A DNA stretch of 52,788 bases from Rhizophlyctis rosea (taxonomy: Eukaryota > Chytridiomycota > Chytridiomycetes > Rhizophlyctidales > Rhizophlyctidaceae): positions 2,374 to 55,161 of the forward strand of contig JADGJC010000280.1 in NCBI GenBank assembly GCA_027596075.1, read 5' to 3'. This document shows positions 23,532-34,981 of this stretch, one piece after another (the first letter of the stretch is position 1; the number at the start of each line of letters is the position of its first letter). The position numbers were made by a program, and so were the translations under genes. The notes under the pieces are model-generated. The model was not told where the DNA came from. It did not search any database and worked only from the letters and a program-made list of their open reading frames with translations.

Positions 23532-26312
23532 ATGGCTCAGGAGCCAAATTCTGGCAGTGTCCTGTACCAGGGGATGGACGTCAGCGCTTTCTCTGCCGAC
23601 ACTTTTGACCTCAAGGCATGGGTCAACAGCGCTCTGACCGTGTCAGATGCCACCGCATCAACGTCCACCTCCGGCCGAACAGGACTGGACGAAGAAGCCG
23701 AGCCGTTCGCCACGTCTATCGAAGAGGGAAGACCCGGCGAACAAGGAAGGATGTCAATAGTTTCCACCAATGGAACTGGGGATGACGGGACCATGAGCAA
23801 CGTAGGCCCACCTATCCGCGGCGACTCCTTCTCCGAAGACACCAAACCCCCAGACACAACCTCCATCGACCAACTCGCCTCCACCCTCGTCCTCAAACTC
23901 CAACTCTACAGCCACGAAGTCTCCAACCGGCTCAACCTCCTCAGCGACGAAACCGTCCGCAACATGCCACGCGTAATGTACGACCTTGACTCTGTCAAAA
24001 AAGAAGCCGCCTCCCTCCGTTCCACCGTCGCATGGGCAAAATCAGAATTCGCAACAGCAGATGGGGAGAACGCGGCGTTCCAGGATTTGGTGCGGTTGGA
24101 TGCGGTTAGGACAAGGATGGAGCATACGAGGCAGTCGTTGAAGGAGGCGGAGAATTGGTCTACGCTTGCGCCGGAGATTGAGAACATCTTTGCTGAGGGG
24201 GACTTTTTGAGGGCGGCGATACGGTTGGAGGAGGCGCAACGGTCTTTGGGTCTTCTAGCGTCTGCTCCAGATTACGAGGATCGCAAACTCCTGCTCAGTG
24301 ACCTTAGGAAGCGGCTGGAGGAGTCGATCTCTCCATCATTGGTGGCGGCACTAAATGAGCATGACGCAGAGGAAACCAAACGGATATATAGCATATATTC
24401 CCGCATGGGCCGCGCTTCTCAATTCCTTGATTCGTACCACCAAGCCCGCAAAGATCCCATACAACGCATATGGCAGCGATACGACACCGACCCATCAATC
24501 AAAGCAGCAGAGGGGCGTGGGGAACGCACGTTCGCTGACTGGTTGGGACCGTTTTACGAGGAGGTGTTTTTGGTGTTGAATAAAGAATACAGTTGGGGAG
24601 CGTACATTTTTCCGGACGCAGAGGACGTGACAAGGTCCCTAATAGCGAAGGTATTCCGAGGGCTAGATCCGCCTTTAGAAAAGCGGTTGGCGGAGGTGTC
24701 GGGACGATTGCGGGATGGGGCTTTGCCGGTGATCATCAAAGCATACCAGCAAAGCGTGGCATTAGGGCAGAAAGTCGAACGGCTATTCCATACCTCCAAC
24801 GACGAGCAAAGATTAGAACCCACCTCCTCCTTCGATTCCCTCCGCGCGTCTCCACAACCAGATGTCTCAACATGGGGCCAAGTGCTATTCGAGCCATTCC
24901 TGCCGTTTCAACTGGAATACACAAGCTACGAGCTCAAATACCTATGCTCGCTAGCGGGCTCAGTCCTCCCAGGATCGAAGAAATACGACCATGTCGAGAC
25001 GGCACGCATGATGGCCGACTCGGTACCAAAAGTGTTTGCGTACGCGGATGCAGCGGTGGTACGGTGTCGGCAATTCACGTTGGGGTACGGCTTGGTGGGA
25101 CTTGTGGATTGTTTGAACCAGTATATTACGCACATCGTCGACAAGTATATTGCGCTGTTAGCGGATATTCGGTCGGATACGGGGAGTCATGACGTTGAGG
25201 TGGCGGGTGGAGAGAATGATGACGAGGATGATGATTATGATTTGGGGAAGGGGATGTTGGGACGGCAGGATTGGGGGCATTTCCAGGCGGGGATTCGGAT
25301 ACTGGGGATGTGTCCGGTTATGAGGCGGCGGGTGGTGGGGTTGCCGGGTGTGTTGAGGCGGTTGGTGGTTGCGGTGAAGGCGCGGTTGAATGAAGGGAGG
25401 GAGGGACGGGATCGGGGTGGGGAGGAGAGGGATGTTGGGGAGGAATGCTTGGCGAGTCTTTCGTTGTTGAAGCTTTCTACGCTTAACAGTTATAAGCTGC
25501 ATACGTTGATTGATGCTCTGGAGGAGGAGGTGGAGGTTTCGAGGGGGCAGATCGTTGCGGGGGAGGTGACTGAGGAGGGCGGAGTGAAGACCGACACACG
25601 TTCGCCAAACACGACATTCAAACCTGCGCTTGAACGTCTTTCGGCTTTTACGATGCGGACACAGCGACTGGTTTACGACGCTATTTTCGAGACTGTCAAC
25701 AAACATCTCTCCGGTGTACCTACCCTTGACGTCTGGCAATCAGCTCCTCCCACCACGTCCGGCCCATTCAATCTGGAGGTCCCGCAGTTCAGTTTATCCC
25801 CACAACCTTACGCGACGCGCATTGGAGAGCACCTTCTTACCCTACCGCAACATCTGGAACTGCACGCGGGTGATGACTCATTGGGCTTTTCGTTGAAGAC
25901 ACTTCCATATTTGACTTCAGCTGATTTTGCACAGCTTGGAGACGGGACTGGGGAAGGTGGAGGGGATGGCGACACCTCAGCGCCGGAAGATGTACTCAAT
26001 CTGTGGATTACATCAATTGCACGGGGTACGATGAGCAGTTTTGCGGATGCTATTTTGAGGATTGGGAAGTTAAGTCCTCATGGAGGGAGGCAGCTGGAGA
26101 CGGATGTGGGGTATATTGTTAATGTGTTTTCGGCGATGGATATTGAACCGTTGCCTAAATTGAAAGCTATTATGGAAATGGTGGAGTCGTCGAGTGATGT
26201 GCTTGATGCGATGTGGAAGGAGAGGAGGGGTGGGAATGGGGGTGTGGGGGCTGGGGATGGGGATGTGATTCGGAGGATTGCTATGATGCGGGGGATTGTG
26301 CTTACGCCTTGA
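23532..26312 (+). CDS. COG7: Conserved oligomeric Golgi complex subunit 7
   Basis: A single uninterrupted exon encodes 926 residues; human COG7 is about 770. The N-terminus has the family landmark DTFDLKAWVNSAL (residues about 22-34; compare DFDVKEWINAAF in animals). LVLKLQLYSHEVSNRLN and NMPRVMYDLDSVKKEAASLR follow, which is the coiled-coil region that packs with the other lobe B subunits. COG tethers retrograde vesicles at the Golgi, so the product is a peripheral Golgi protein. The extra length comes from a Ser/Thr/Gly-rich stretch near the N-terminus and acidic or Gly-rich insertions (DDEDDDYD; a GEGGGDGD run). The lack of introns is unusual next to its intron-rich neighbours. Blocks of C-ending and G/T-ending codons alternate along the gene. 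Confidence 0.88.
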   Translation: MAQEPNSGSVLYQGMDVSAFSADTFDLKAWVNSALTVSDATASTSTSGRTGLDEEAEPFATSIEEGRPGEQGRMSIVSTNGTGDDGTMSNVGPPIRGDSFSEDTKPPDTTSIDQLASTLVLKLQLYSHEVSNRLNLLSDETVRNMPRVMYDLDSVKKEAASLRSTVAWAKSEFATADGENAAFQDLVRLDAVRTRMEHTRQSLKEAENWSTLAPEIENIFAEGDFLRAAIRLEEAQRSLGLLASAPDYEDRKLLLSDLRKRLEESISPSLVAALNEHDAEETKRIYSIYSRMGRASQFLDSYHQARKDPIQRIWQRYDTDPSIKAAEGRGERTFADWLGPFYEEVFLVLNKEYSWGAYIFPDAEDVTRSLIAKVFRGLDPPLEKRLAEVSGRLRDGALPVIIKAYQQSVALGQKVERLFHTSNDEQRLEPTSSFDSLRASPQPDVSTWGQVLFEPFLPFQLEYTSYELKYLCSLAGSVLPGSKKYDHVETARMMADSVPKVFAYADAAVVRCRQFTLGYGLVGLVDCLNQYITHIVDKYIALLADIRSDTGSHDVEVAGGENDDEDDDYDLGKGMLGRQDWGHFQAGIRILGMCPVMRRRVVGLPGVLRRLVVAVKARLNEGREGRDRGGEERDVGEECLASLSLLKLSTLNSYKLHTLIDALEEEVEVSRGQIVAGEVTEEGGVKTDTRSPNTTFKPALERLSAFTMRTQRLVYDAIFETVNKHLSGVPTLDVWQSAPPTTSGPFNLEVPQFSLSPQPYATRIGEHLLTLPQHLELHAGDDSLGFSLKTLPYLTSADFAQLGDGTGEGGGDGDTSAPEDVLNLWITSIARGTMSSFADAILRIGKLSPHGGRQLETDVGYIVNVFSAMDIEPLPKLKAIMEMVESSSDVLDAMWKERRGGNGGVGAGDGDVIRRIAMMRGIVLTP

Positions 26313-26464
26313 GGGATGATGAGGATTTGTAAATAGATGATTTTTGTAATGGATTGCTGGGTCAGGGCACGAGATAATGAATATCAGATGTAATTAATGG
26401 TTTTATTGATGTGGTATTTGACAGGAACTGATTCGCTATGTGATAGAGAGGACGCGGACCGAGT

Positions 26465-26873
26465 TCAGTGGTGGCCGTGGTGCTTGGAAAGGTATTCCTT
26501 GCGGTTGTAGTACTCGAACTAAGAGGCAAAGTGTATTAGTCGGGGTGGGTGATTGATGTGCCGAAACTTTCTCAGTGGTGGTTGGGCGGAAGTACCTTCT
26601 TCTCAGACCAGTCCTTGATGTAGAGGAAGGCAAGACCAGGGGGACCGATGAAGAGAGCCGTACGCGACCACCGCTTGAAAAGGTTGAAGGCACCGGGGTT
26701 GAAGAAACCCTTGAAGGGCTTCAAGTGGAAGGGGGAAACACCGTATTCGTAGAAGCCCACTTGCTTAATTTGGGAACCCCACCATCTGAAAACGTCGAAA
26801 AAAGCTCGGGTTAGTATGATAACGGACGAGAAGGAGGGTCGGGAGGCCGTACGCACCCTGCTCCGCCGGCCAT
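26465..26873 (-). CDS. QCR8: Cytochrome bc1 complex subunit 8 (QCR8/UQCRQ)
   Basis: Three exons (26873-26857, 26785-26596, 26518-26465) join in phase to about 86 residues. The sequence has the Qcr8 hallmarks: GWWGSQIKQVGFYEYGVSP near the N-terminus, then FKGFFNPGAFNLFKRW, and one transmembrane helix (ALFIGPPGLAFLYI) before a charged tail, YNRKEYLSKHHGHH. Qcr8 is a small ubiquinone-binding subunit of respiratory complex III in the mitochondrial inner membrane. As in other members, no cleavable presequence is evident. It is convergent with COG7 and divergent from the syntaxin gene. Confidence 0.93.
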
Positions 26874-27246
26874 TGTGACGATTTGTGGTGGTAGAAGTGT
26901 GGGAAATGGGTGAGATTTGGGGAATCTGTGGACGGTGAAGGTTTTCGATGAGATTTCGATTGGGCCATAGCAACGAATGTTGTGGCTATCGTGTCACTGG
27001 AAGTGTGACGGTGACGCAGCAAATTTGTGGCGTGGCATGACTTTGTGACAACTCCTGTGACCCATCAGCAGTCCTCTGTTGGTTCGTTGCCTCCTCTCCA
27101 ACCCTCATCTTCCCGCCAATTCTGGACCGATACGCGCCGTATTACACTATACCTAGAGGGAATTAGGGAGAGCGCGGCTAGCTATAGACCTCAACGATAG
27201 CGCTTCTCACCTTGCACTGCACCCCTTCGGGCGGTCAAGAGCACAA
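26874..27246. promoter_or_regulatory. Divergent promoter QCR8/syntaxin 18
   Basis: The 373 bp between the two ATGs hold no credible gene and should carry both promoters. Several TGTGAC/GTCACA copies cluster at 26990-27065, including on opposite strands, but I cannot name a factor. Confidence 0.4.
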
Positions 27247-28753
27247 ATGTCAAATATAACCCACGACTTCTTTGGTCTCCTCAAAACCCGGCAAGATCTT
27301 GTGAGGACGGGTACATTAGCCGCACACACGTCTCAGTCATCACAAAGGCAACTCAGCTCCAACGATATATCCTCTCTGTCAATCCTAAGACGCAAGAGAC
27401 CTCCTGCGAAAGATGACTTCATGAAAGAAGCTTACCGTCTCGTAAGTACCGCAACTCGCTTCCAATGTCTATTTTTCCCTCTCAACAATTGCTTTCCAGG
27501 CGGACGTAATAAATCAACTACACAGCTACCTCCTCCGAACACGCAAAGTATATTTGAACATAGGATGGCACGCGTCGAACGTCGCGTCACCGCTGCCGTC
27601 CAGAGCTACTCCTGAATCCACGTCAGCCGGACGATTTGACGGGCAATTGCCTCTGAAGGACTATCCTTCAATGACAGATAGAGAGCGCGACGAGTTCGAC
27701 GTGCAAATGCAGCAGCTAGTAAAAGGTCTCCTCAGTCGGACGCAAACATTGGAGACCATGGCAGGTAAAACGTTCATTTGGCTCGCGCTGATTTTCCACG
27801 GCAGCAACTTTACTGATTCACGTTGAATAGATAGTCTTGGCTCCAAGTCGAGATCGGCACCGGACTTGAGCAATGGTGGGAGCACGCAAGTGCATAATCA
27901 ACGATTAAACGAACATCGGCATGCCATTGTGTGGATGCTGCAAAACAAATTGATGCAAGCGTCTCGAGTGCAGAAGGATATGCAGGAACGGCGTTTGGAG
28001 CAACGACTACAGAAGCAGGAGAGGTTTGTTGACTCGGACATCATGCGATTGATGGCCATGACGTGACTGAAATTCGAAAATGTAGTCTATCTCATAAACG
28101 GCTGCCAAAGCAATTGTCCTCATCACGACTGCCCTCCAAACCACCGCTTGCCCCTACTATGGACCGAAACCTATCACTGTCACGGCTAACCTCGAGTCTT
28201 GCGGCATCGCTGGTTGGAATTCCAAATTCCAATCCGCAAACACCTATATCCAGGCGGCGAGGAATGGCTGATGGGTTCGAAACCCCCGGTACAGGAAACA
28301 TGACACCATTGGAGCAGGAAGTGACAGAGTCGAAACCAGAAGCTCCGCCTGAAAACGTGGAAATGCATCTGACACCGCAAGAGCGGATCATGCTTGAGAA
28401 TGAGAATGCGGCAATGTTGGCTGAACTGGAAAGTAATTTGGATCAAGTCAGGTGGGAACATTGTTCGATAACATTCCGTCAAGGCCGACCTGACAGATGG
28501 AAACAGGAACGCGACGCAATCTCTGCAAGAAATCGCAAATCTGCAAACGCAAATGGCGCACCATCTAGCAACTCAACAAGAAACCATCGACACATTGTAC
28601 CAGGAAGCGTGGCAATCCACCCAGACGATGGAGAACGCGAACAAAACATTGGTGAAAGCCACGAAGAATTTCGGCGATACCCGGTTATGGGTCCTCATGT
28701 TTTTGCTGATTGCTAGCGGGGTACTGCTATTTTTAGATTACTACGGTCCTTGA
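27247..28753 (+). CDS. UFE1: Syntaxin 18 / Ufe1 ER Q-SNARE
   Basis: Five or six exons: 27247-27441, 27500-27764, 27831-28023, one starting near 28087 and ending near 28451, and the last from about 28510 to 28753. The N-terminal part has the syntaxin-18 pattern: DFFGLLKTRQDLV, then DVINQLHSYLLRTRKVYL and MTDRERDEFDVQMQQLVKGL. The C-terminal SNARE helix reads VRNATQSLQEIANLQTQMAH and onward to DTLYQEAWQSTQTMENANKT. It is followed by one transmembrane anchor (LWVLMFLLIASGVLLFLDYY) and a very short lumenal tail. Ufe1/Stx18 serves Golgi-to-ER retrograde fusion with the Dsl1 complex. The final acceptor was chosen so that the SNARE frame stays continuous. Confidence 0.88.
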
Positions 28754-28846
28754 CGGGAGAATGGTGGGAATTTGTACATAGTCGGATAGTAGGGTAGGAG
28801 TGCATGTATATAGTAAGGTATGCGGGTGGCAAAGGCGCGGGATGGT

Positions 28847-29425
28847 TTATGTGGAGATTTGGCTTAGAGGATCGTGTAGGTAGTTCACCAAGGTCTTCGT
28901 CTGTATGAAGGGGTAATGGTTTGTATAGTAGTTATACTGGCTGGTCTGTGACGACAAACCTTTGCCAATAATAAGGCAATATCCACCGTTTCTTCACCGA
29001 CCAGACAGAGTAGCATGCGGCCCACTTGAGCGACGCATAGCTGTCCGTGCTGCGGTTTGTCATATAGTCGTGAACCTCAGTATTATGCGGCTCGTTCCGG
29101 TCAAGAACTCACTTCACAGTCCACCACCAAGTTTTGAAGCCCACTTGACGCCCCAACTCCGTCGCCTCCCTGCACCGACGACCGACCATGTCGCTTGTAT
29201 GCACCCCAGATGTTACTTGCAACGGCAGAGACGACTTTGGCTTCCCTGTCGGTTCCGCCGGCGAAAGCAACCAACGAGCCGTCCAAGTTGAGAAGTCTGT
29301 AAGAAGGAGAGTCGTCAGGTGGCTTTTTGGTGAAAGTAAGCCGACGGTTTGACCTACAAGCTGGTTCTGACGCCCTCGGTGTTCACTTGTTGTAGAACTT
29401 GTGATACTACTCTTGGCTTGAGCAT
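28847..29425 (-). CDS. LAMTOR2: Ragulator subunit LAMTOR2 (roadblock fold)
   Basis: Four exons (29425-29358, 29296-29113, 29049-28960, 28900-28847) join in phase to 131 residues; human LAMTOR2 has 125. Landmarks are MLKPRVVSQVLQQVNTEGV at the start, LLNLDGSLVAFAGG, VVSAVASNIWGAYKRHG, GRMLLCLVGEETVDIALLLA and LVNYLHDPLSQI. They line up with the roadblock/LC7 domain of LAMTOR2. Ragulator anchors Rag/Gtr GTPases to the lysosome or vacuole for TORC1 signalling. A Gly/Ser insert (QGGDGVGASSG) interrupts the loop before NLVVDCE. The stop lies 94 bp from the convergent syntaxin gene. The gene is absent as an ORF longer than 70 codons because of its introns. Confidence 0.9.
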
Positions 29426-29774
29426 CTTGAGTATTGGCACGATGAAAGTAGGGTTGGTGAGAAGAAGCTGCGGAAGACCAGAACACCGAAATGCAGACCG
29501 AAATAGGTTCATTGGAGGTGCCGGAGTGGCTTAGCACGGTGATGGCATGGTCGATGCATGATGTGGGTGTCGGATGGCCTGGTGCTTTCTTGCTGCTTCT
29601 CTCACAGACTTTCCCACGCCTTTCAAATCATACTCATTGCAAATACGATAGTATAAAACTTGTTACGGCATCTACGTGCAGGCAGCAAGCCCTACTCTGC
29701 AATAGCATATCATTATTCGACACTTCAGAGCGTAGAACGCGTCACTCTCATCACCATCGTTGTTGATCTTCAGC
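29426..29774. promoter_or_regulatory. Divergent promoter LAMTOR2/DDI1
   Basis: The 349 bp between the two start codons contain no credible gene. A stretch at 29515-29590 superficially recalls a tRNA 5' half but does not fold as one. Confidence 0.4.
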
Positions 29775-31626
29775 ATGAGAGTCCATCTGACAACCGTTGA
29801 GGGCAACATCCACCACGTGGAAGTGGACGGCAGCATGGAGGTATGCAACGGCGAAAAACGGCTTGCGAGAGTGCCGATGGCATATATGTGCATACCTAAC
29901 TTGTCCTCCATACTCACTAAACACCGTCCACTCCAAAGCTTGAAAACTTCCAAGCCCTAGTGGAAGCCGAAACAAACATCCCCGTCGCGCAGCAAAAGAT
30001 CTTCCACAACGGGACCGAACTGCGCGATGGAAGTCGAGTCTTGTCGAACTTTGGTATCCAACAGGATGATATCTTGCTTGTGCAAAGAAGTGCTCCCAGG
30101 TGGACAAGCTTTGTTTGGATACCTAGCGGGAGTTGACTGACATATTGTAAACAGTGCCAGTGCTGGAGGTGGAGGACGTGCTGCTCCCTCGCAGAACGCG
30201 GAAACAATACGACAACAAATCCTTGGTGATCCTAATATGTTGAGGCAGCTGTCAAGCGTGCGTTATCCATTCAGAAATCCATATAAACTTCCTTTCCTAA
30301 CTTGACTTGGTTTATGCAGCAAAATCCGGACCTGGCAAACGCCGTCCTCAACAACCCCGCTGAATTCGCGCGGATGTATGAAGAGATTGAGCGGCGGCGA
30401 CACGAACTCATGAACCGGCAAAGGGCGAGTTTGGTGCGTGATCACTTTGCGGCAAGAGTTGAACTTGCCGAATGTCAACTGAGATCTATGCAGGCTGCGC
30501 TAGAAGACGCCGATCCGTTCGATGTCGAAGCTCAAAGACGTATCGAGGCCGAGATTCGGTTGCAGAACGTTGCGCAGAACATGGAGGTTCGGTTTCTGTG
30601 GTTGTTTACGTGACCGGGTTACCATCTAAACAATCACTTGCAGTCTGCAATGGAACATCACCCAGAATCCTTCGGACGAGTAAGTTTTGCTGCGTACTGC
30701 CTTTTATAGAACCCAACTTACATCACTGCCGCAGGTCATCATGCTGTACGTGAACACCCTGGTGAACGGTCACCCCGTCAAAGCCTTTGTGGACTCCGGC
30801 GCCCAAGCCACTATCATGAGCCCCGAATGCGCTCAAGCGTGCAATGTGATGCATCTGTTGGATGAGCGGTTCGCGGGAACGGCAATCGGTGTCGGCACGG
30901 CGAAAATTCTTGGACGCGTTCACAGCGCGCCTTTGAAGATTGGCAATCAATTCCTAGCATGCAGCTTTACCATTATGGAGGTTGGTGTGCGGTGATGTTG
31001 GGAATCGCGCTCCGTCAGGGACACGTCATCTCACCTCTTTTGACATCAGGGAAAAGGTGTGGATTTGCTTTTTGGCTTGGATATGTTGAAGCGGCATCAG
31101 GTAGGCACTTTTGCATGCGCAATCTCAGTTGTATCTGGCAATTTGCTCATCAAACATACAAGGCATGCATCGACTTGCACAAGAACGTTCTGCGCATCAA
31201 CGGGGAGGAAGTGCCATTCTTGGCCGAACATGAGCTTCCGGAGAAGGCAAGATGGGATGGGGAAATGCCGGAGAGCGAAGCGGGATCATCAAGTATGGGT
31301 CATGAGCCAAAGTGATTTTGAAGGGTTTGGACGCGTTGGCTCATCTCGTCCACCTCACAGGTTCTGCCAATCCAGCCAATGCTGGCCAACCCGCAACCTC
31401 ATCAAGAGGCCCAGCCACCCCCGTCCCAAATGTGCCTGCACCCGCACCCGCGCCAAGCGCCAGCAGGCCAGCGCCAGCAGCCCAAGCAGCTCCCGCATCA
31501 CAGCATTCCGACGATAAGATCAAGATCCTGACGGATCTCGGTGTTTCGCGTCAGGAAGCGATCGGAGCGTTAGACGCTTGCGGAGGGAACGCGGATGTGG
31601 CCGCCAACATGCTTTTCGGGATGTAA
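29775..31626 (+). CDS. DDI1: DDI1, ubiquitin-binding aspartic protease shuttle
   Basis: The order UBL, helical domain, retroviral-type protease, UBA is complete. Exon 1 (29775-29840) and exon 2 (from 29939) give the [22 protein letters not shown] and [19 protein letters not shown]. The helical part includes [19 protein letters not shown] and [17 protein letters not shown]. The protease starts at [20 protein letters not shown], with active-site Asp in [11 protein letters not shown], then [13 protein letters not shown] Pro/Ala-rich linker precedes a C-terminal UBA ([19 protein letters not shown]). Ddi1 delivers or cleaves long-chain polyubiquitinated substrates at the proteasome. The UBA is kept, as in yeast and unlike human DDI1/2. 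About eight exons; some small boundaries are approximate. It is convergent with TyrRS. Confidence 0.93.
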
Positions 31627-31783
31627 ACGAACTGAAGTTAAAATACAAAAAATTGTACAAATAGCTGTGAAAAAGACATGCTTCATCGTCGGAACCTTCC
31701 CCTTTCTGATTTGGATACCACATCTACCTGCGTCTAGTCTATTACCTACCACTACCAGCGATATACAAAACACCTAAAAAAAC

Positions 31784-33631
31784 CTATCCAATAACGGCAT
31801 TCTTCAGATTCTTAACCGTAACAAACCCCTTCTCCGTCTTCCATGGTACTCCCTTGTACCCTGCCACCAAATCCTCCCCAACCTTAAACTCCCCCGCAAT
31901 CTTCTCAAACATCTTCCTATTAACACTTTCCTCCGGTGCCCTATCAAATCCATCAAACACAACCAAATCCCCAACCTCGGATCCGCTCGGGGGATCGAGA
32001 AGCTCAACAGTGGTCTTGTCGGCACTTGAGGCCGCAACGACCATACCGGCGGACTCGACGCCGCGGATGGTGGCGGGTTTAAGGTTTGTTGCGACGATTA
32101 CGTGGCGGTTTTCGAGGTCGAAGACGGGGATGTGTTTTGCGAGGCCGGAGACAATGGTGCGGGGGCCGGCGGGTTCGGCGAGGTCGATTTTGGAAATGTA
32201 AAGGGTCTGTTTTGGGGTTTTGTGGGATGAGTGTTTTTGTTTACGTGTGTTGAGTTTTGCGATTATCCACTGAAAGTCAAGGTTCACTTTCGACATACCT
32301 CAGCGTCAGGGTGTTGCTTGACTTCCAAAACCTTTCCAACTCGGATGTCTATGATGCGCATTGTTAACGTCGTCTTTCTGACGGGCAATTGGTTGAACTT
32401 CACCCACCAAGTTTGGAGATGTTATCGACGGCCTTTGGCTTTGGTGGTGGGTAAGCAGCCTTCGTAAGTTTTTGCAACTCCGGTGACGCCTTGAATGTCT
32501 GCCTGATAGGTTCCAACAATCCATTGAGCGCATCCGCCGCCCCCGCCTTCAAGTCTCCAGGATGAAGCTTCTTCTCCTTAAACGCCTCCTCCAACTCCGC
32601 GTAACTCTTGAACACAATGTTGCCCCCGTATTTCTGTGGTCTCTTCACAATAAACTCGTAGTTATCGTTGCTGAGAGAATGTACGGGGAAGATAACAGCC
32701 TTCAAGAACGCAAGGATGGGGTTGTCCTCAATGTTGCCTTCCTCGCAGAAGGCCTTCTTCAACTTGTTGGTGACGGTCTTGGCGTCGTCCAAGAGATCTA
32801 CTTTGGAGTCCGGGTCGGAAGAGGACATTTTCGCTCCGCTCAGACCTCCGACCATGGGGTTCATCAAGTGTGCGCGCTTCTTGTAGCCGAGTTGGGGAAG
32901 GTACTTTTCGGCAAAGGTGAAGATCTTACGTTGGTCCACGCCTCCGAACTGGGCGTCGACTTGGAGGTATTCTTCGTCTAGTGCTTGGAGGAGAGGGTAG
33001 ACAAGTCCAGACAAGAGAGGGGAGTCAACCTGCTTCACGACTTCAGCGCCGGCCTTTTTGGCGTCGTGTTCGCTGGTCATGGCGAAGAGGCGGTAGGCGT
33101 CCAGGGTGTATTCGCGGGATAGTTGGTAGGAGGTTCCGACGACGAAGGTAAGTTTTTCGATGGGGACGCCGATGGAGGTCAACATCGCTTTGATGACAGC
33201 TTCGTAGTATTTTGTGCGTTGCTGCAGGAGGTCCCAGGGAGCTTTCATGTTGTCAAGGTAGGCGTGGAGGTCGGCGAAGAGAATGGACACCTATCAAATG
33301 ACGCGGACAATGGTGTCAGACGCCCCTCTGGGCGTATGATAGATAATGAACTGTAAACTCGAGACATACGTGACATCCAGCCTTCAAAAGATCAGCAATT
33401 TTCGTCATGGGAACAAAGTAGCCAATATGGGGCTTGCCAGTGGGAGCGGTACCCCAGTAGACCTTGAGGTCACGCTCGGCAAGAATTTTCTTCATCTCCT
33501 CTCCTCCAAGGTATTCATGGAGGTTGCGAGTGATAAGGGAGAACCTGAAAGTGGTCCTTGTGAGCAGACGCAGGTTGGTCCAACAAGGTGGGTTGGATAT
33601 CTTACTTTTCTTCTGGTGTCAGTTCCGCCAT
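31784..33631 (-). CDS. TYS1: Cytosolic tyrosyl-tRNA synthetase with C-terminal EMAPII-type domain
   Basis: Exons 33631-33606, 33544-33370 and 33290 to about 32409 encode the class I catalytic core; the last two, from 32348 down to 31784, encode the extension. Catalytic landmarks are [18 protein letters not shown] (HIGH-type motif), [30 protein letters not shown] and KMSSS. After a short linker ([15 protein letters not shown]), the reading continues as an OB-fold tRNA-binding domain: [53 protein letters not shown] and [12 protein letters not shown]. This is the EMAPII-like domain of animal YARS1; baker's yeast TyrRS lacks it. The extension joins in frame through two normal introns, so it is part of the gene. 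It should improve tRNA binding. Divergent from PTH2. Confidence 0.95.
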
Positions 33632-34019
33632 TTCCGCGTTTCGGCCCAAAGGTAGCAGACTCTGCAGCTGGTTGAGGATGGGATATGGGAGAGTGCCGAA
33701 GGCCTGTGCGATGAAATAAACGTAATTGGGTGTGGGAAATGGCGGTGTTGAAGGATGTAAACTTGCCAGTGCAGTGGTCCAGTGGAGGACTACCATGCAC
33801 CATGCCAGTGACTGCCACCGGAGGGCGCATTGCGATGCTGAGCCATGTGGCGTGTGACGTGGCTGATTCATCGTGTGTGGCTGGTAAGTAAACATTGCAC
33901 GTCGAAGGTTGAAGGGTCAAGCCCTTGCGCGTCGCATTTTCGTTCCTCTGCATTAGGTACTTTTCAGGAGAACACGTCAAACATCTTACTTTACACCTCA
34001 CCGATACTCCTTTCCAAAG
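33632..34019. promoter_or_regulatory. Divergent promoter TyrRS/PTH2
   Basis: The 388 bp between the ATGs of two translation genes contain no credible gene. GTGGC/GCCAC copies near 33840-33870 are visible. No named element can be assigned. Confidence 0.4.
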
Positions 34020-34981
34020 ATGCCAACGACGACGTGGGCGCTCACTGGCCGCAAGTATTCCCAGCTGGAACTCCTGTCTGCAGGTCTTCTCGGTTTGGTG
34101 GCTGGACTCGCGTTGCCCCGCTTGTGGAGACTGACACCGCGAAGTTTGCTTCGAAACTCTTCCGTATGTATTCAACATTCTGTCTGTTGGCCAGCACGCA
34201 ATTCTCGAAGCTGCATACCCTCAACCTCGCAACCTAAACTTTCTCTCGCAGTCTGTCCCTGTCACTTCACCTTCACAACTGTCCTCAGCACCAACAAAAA
34301 CTTCCCCTCCCACCCCGACAATACCCACGCCCGTCACCGCACCAGCACCCACAACCGATCGCCGCGCATCAATACAATCAACATCCTCTCATGGAACATC
34401 AAATGCAGGATCGGATCTAGATGATAATGTAGACCTTGACGGCGTCGAAGAGCACAAAATGGTCTTGGTGGTGCGAACGGATTTGGGGATGACGAAAGGC
34501 AAAATGGCTGCACAATGCTGTCATGCTGCGGTGGCTGCTGTAGAAGTAACGAAAGAAGTGAATCCTATGGTGAGCAATCCACATGTAGAATGAGTGTTCG
34601 TCCTCCTTACTGATTCATCGTAATAGGCAATAACATATTGGAACCTGCTTGGAGCTGCAAAAGTGGCGCTGAAGGCATCATCTCAGGCAGAGCTGTACGT
34701 ACAATTCCAGTCGCATCTTGTAGTTACTTTCATGCAAACTCATTCCCCTGATTTCAGAGAAACTCTTCAAGAGACGGCACGGGCAATAGGACTGACTGCC
34801 GAGGTTATTGAAGATGCAGGAAGGACACAAATACCGGAAGGATCACTAACAGTATTAGCGGTTGGCCCAGGTAAGATCACGTTGTACATGATGCATCGCA
34901 AGCAAGTGATCTCATGAATTTAAATATGCAGGTCCAATCAGTCTTGTAAATACTGTCACAGGTCATCTCAAACTGCTCTGA
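34020..34981 (+). CDS. PTH2: Peptidyl-tRNA hydrolase 2 with N-terminal membrane anchor
   Basis: Pth2 releases the peptide from peptidyl-tRNAs that drop off ribosomes. Exon 1 (34020-34163) encodes an anchor, [20 protein letters not shown], like that of human PTRH2 and yeast Pth2 at the mitochondrial outer membrane. Exon 2 (34252-34569) gives a Ser/Thr/Pro linker and then [20 protein letters not shown] followed by [10 protein letters not shown], the conserved Pth2 catalytic start. Later exons give [44 protein letters not shown] and [14 protein letters not shown] before the stop at 34979. All joins are in phase. Confidence 0.93.

Noticed and set aside
29515..29590. tRNA-like start (ggtgccggagtggcttag)
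   Set aside because: The rest cannot form anticodon and T arms or a matching acceptor stem.
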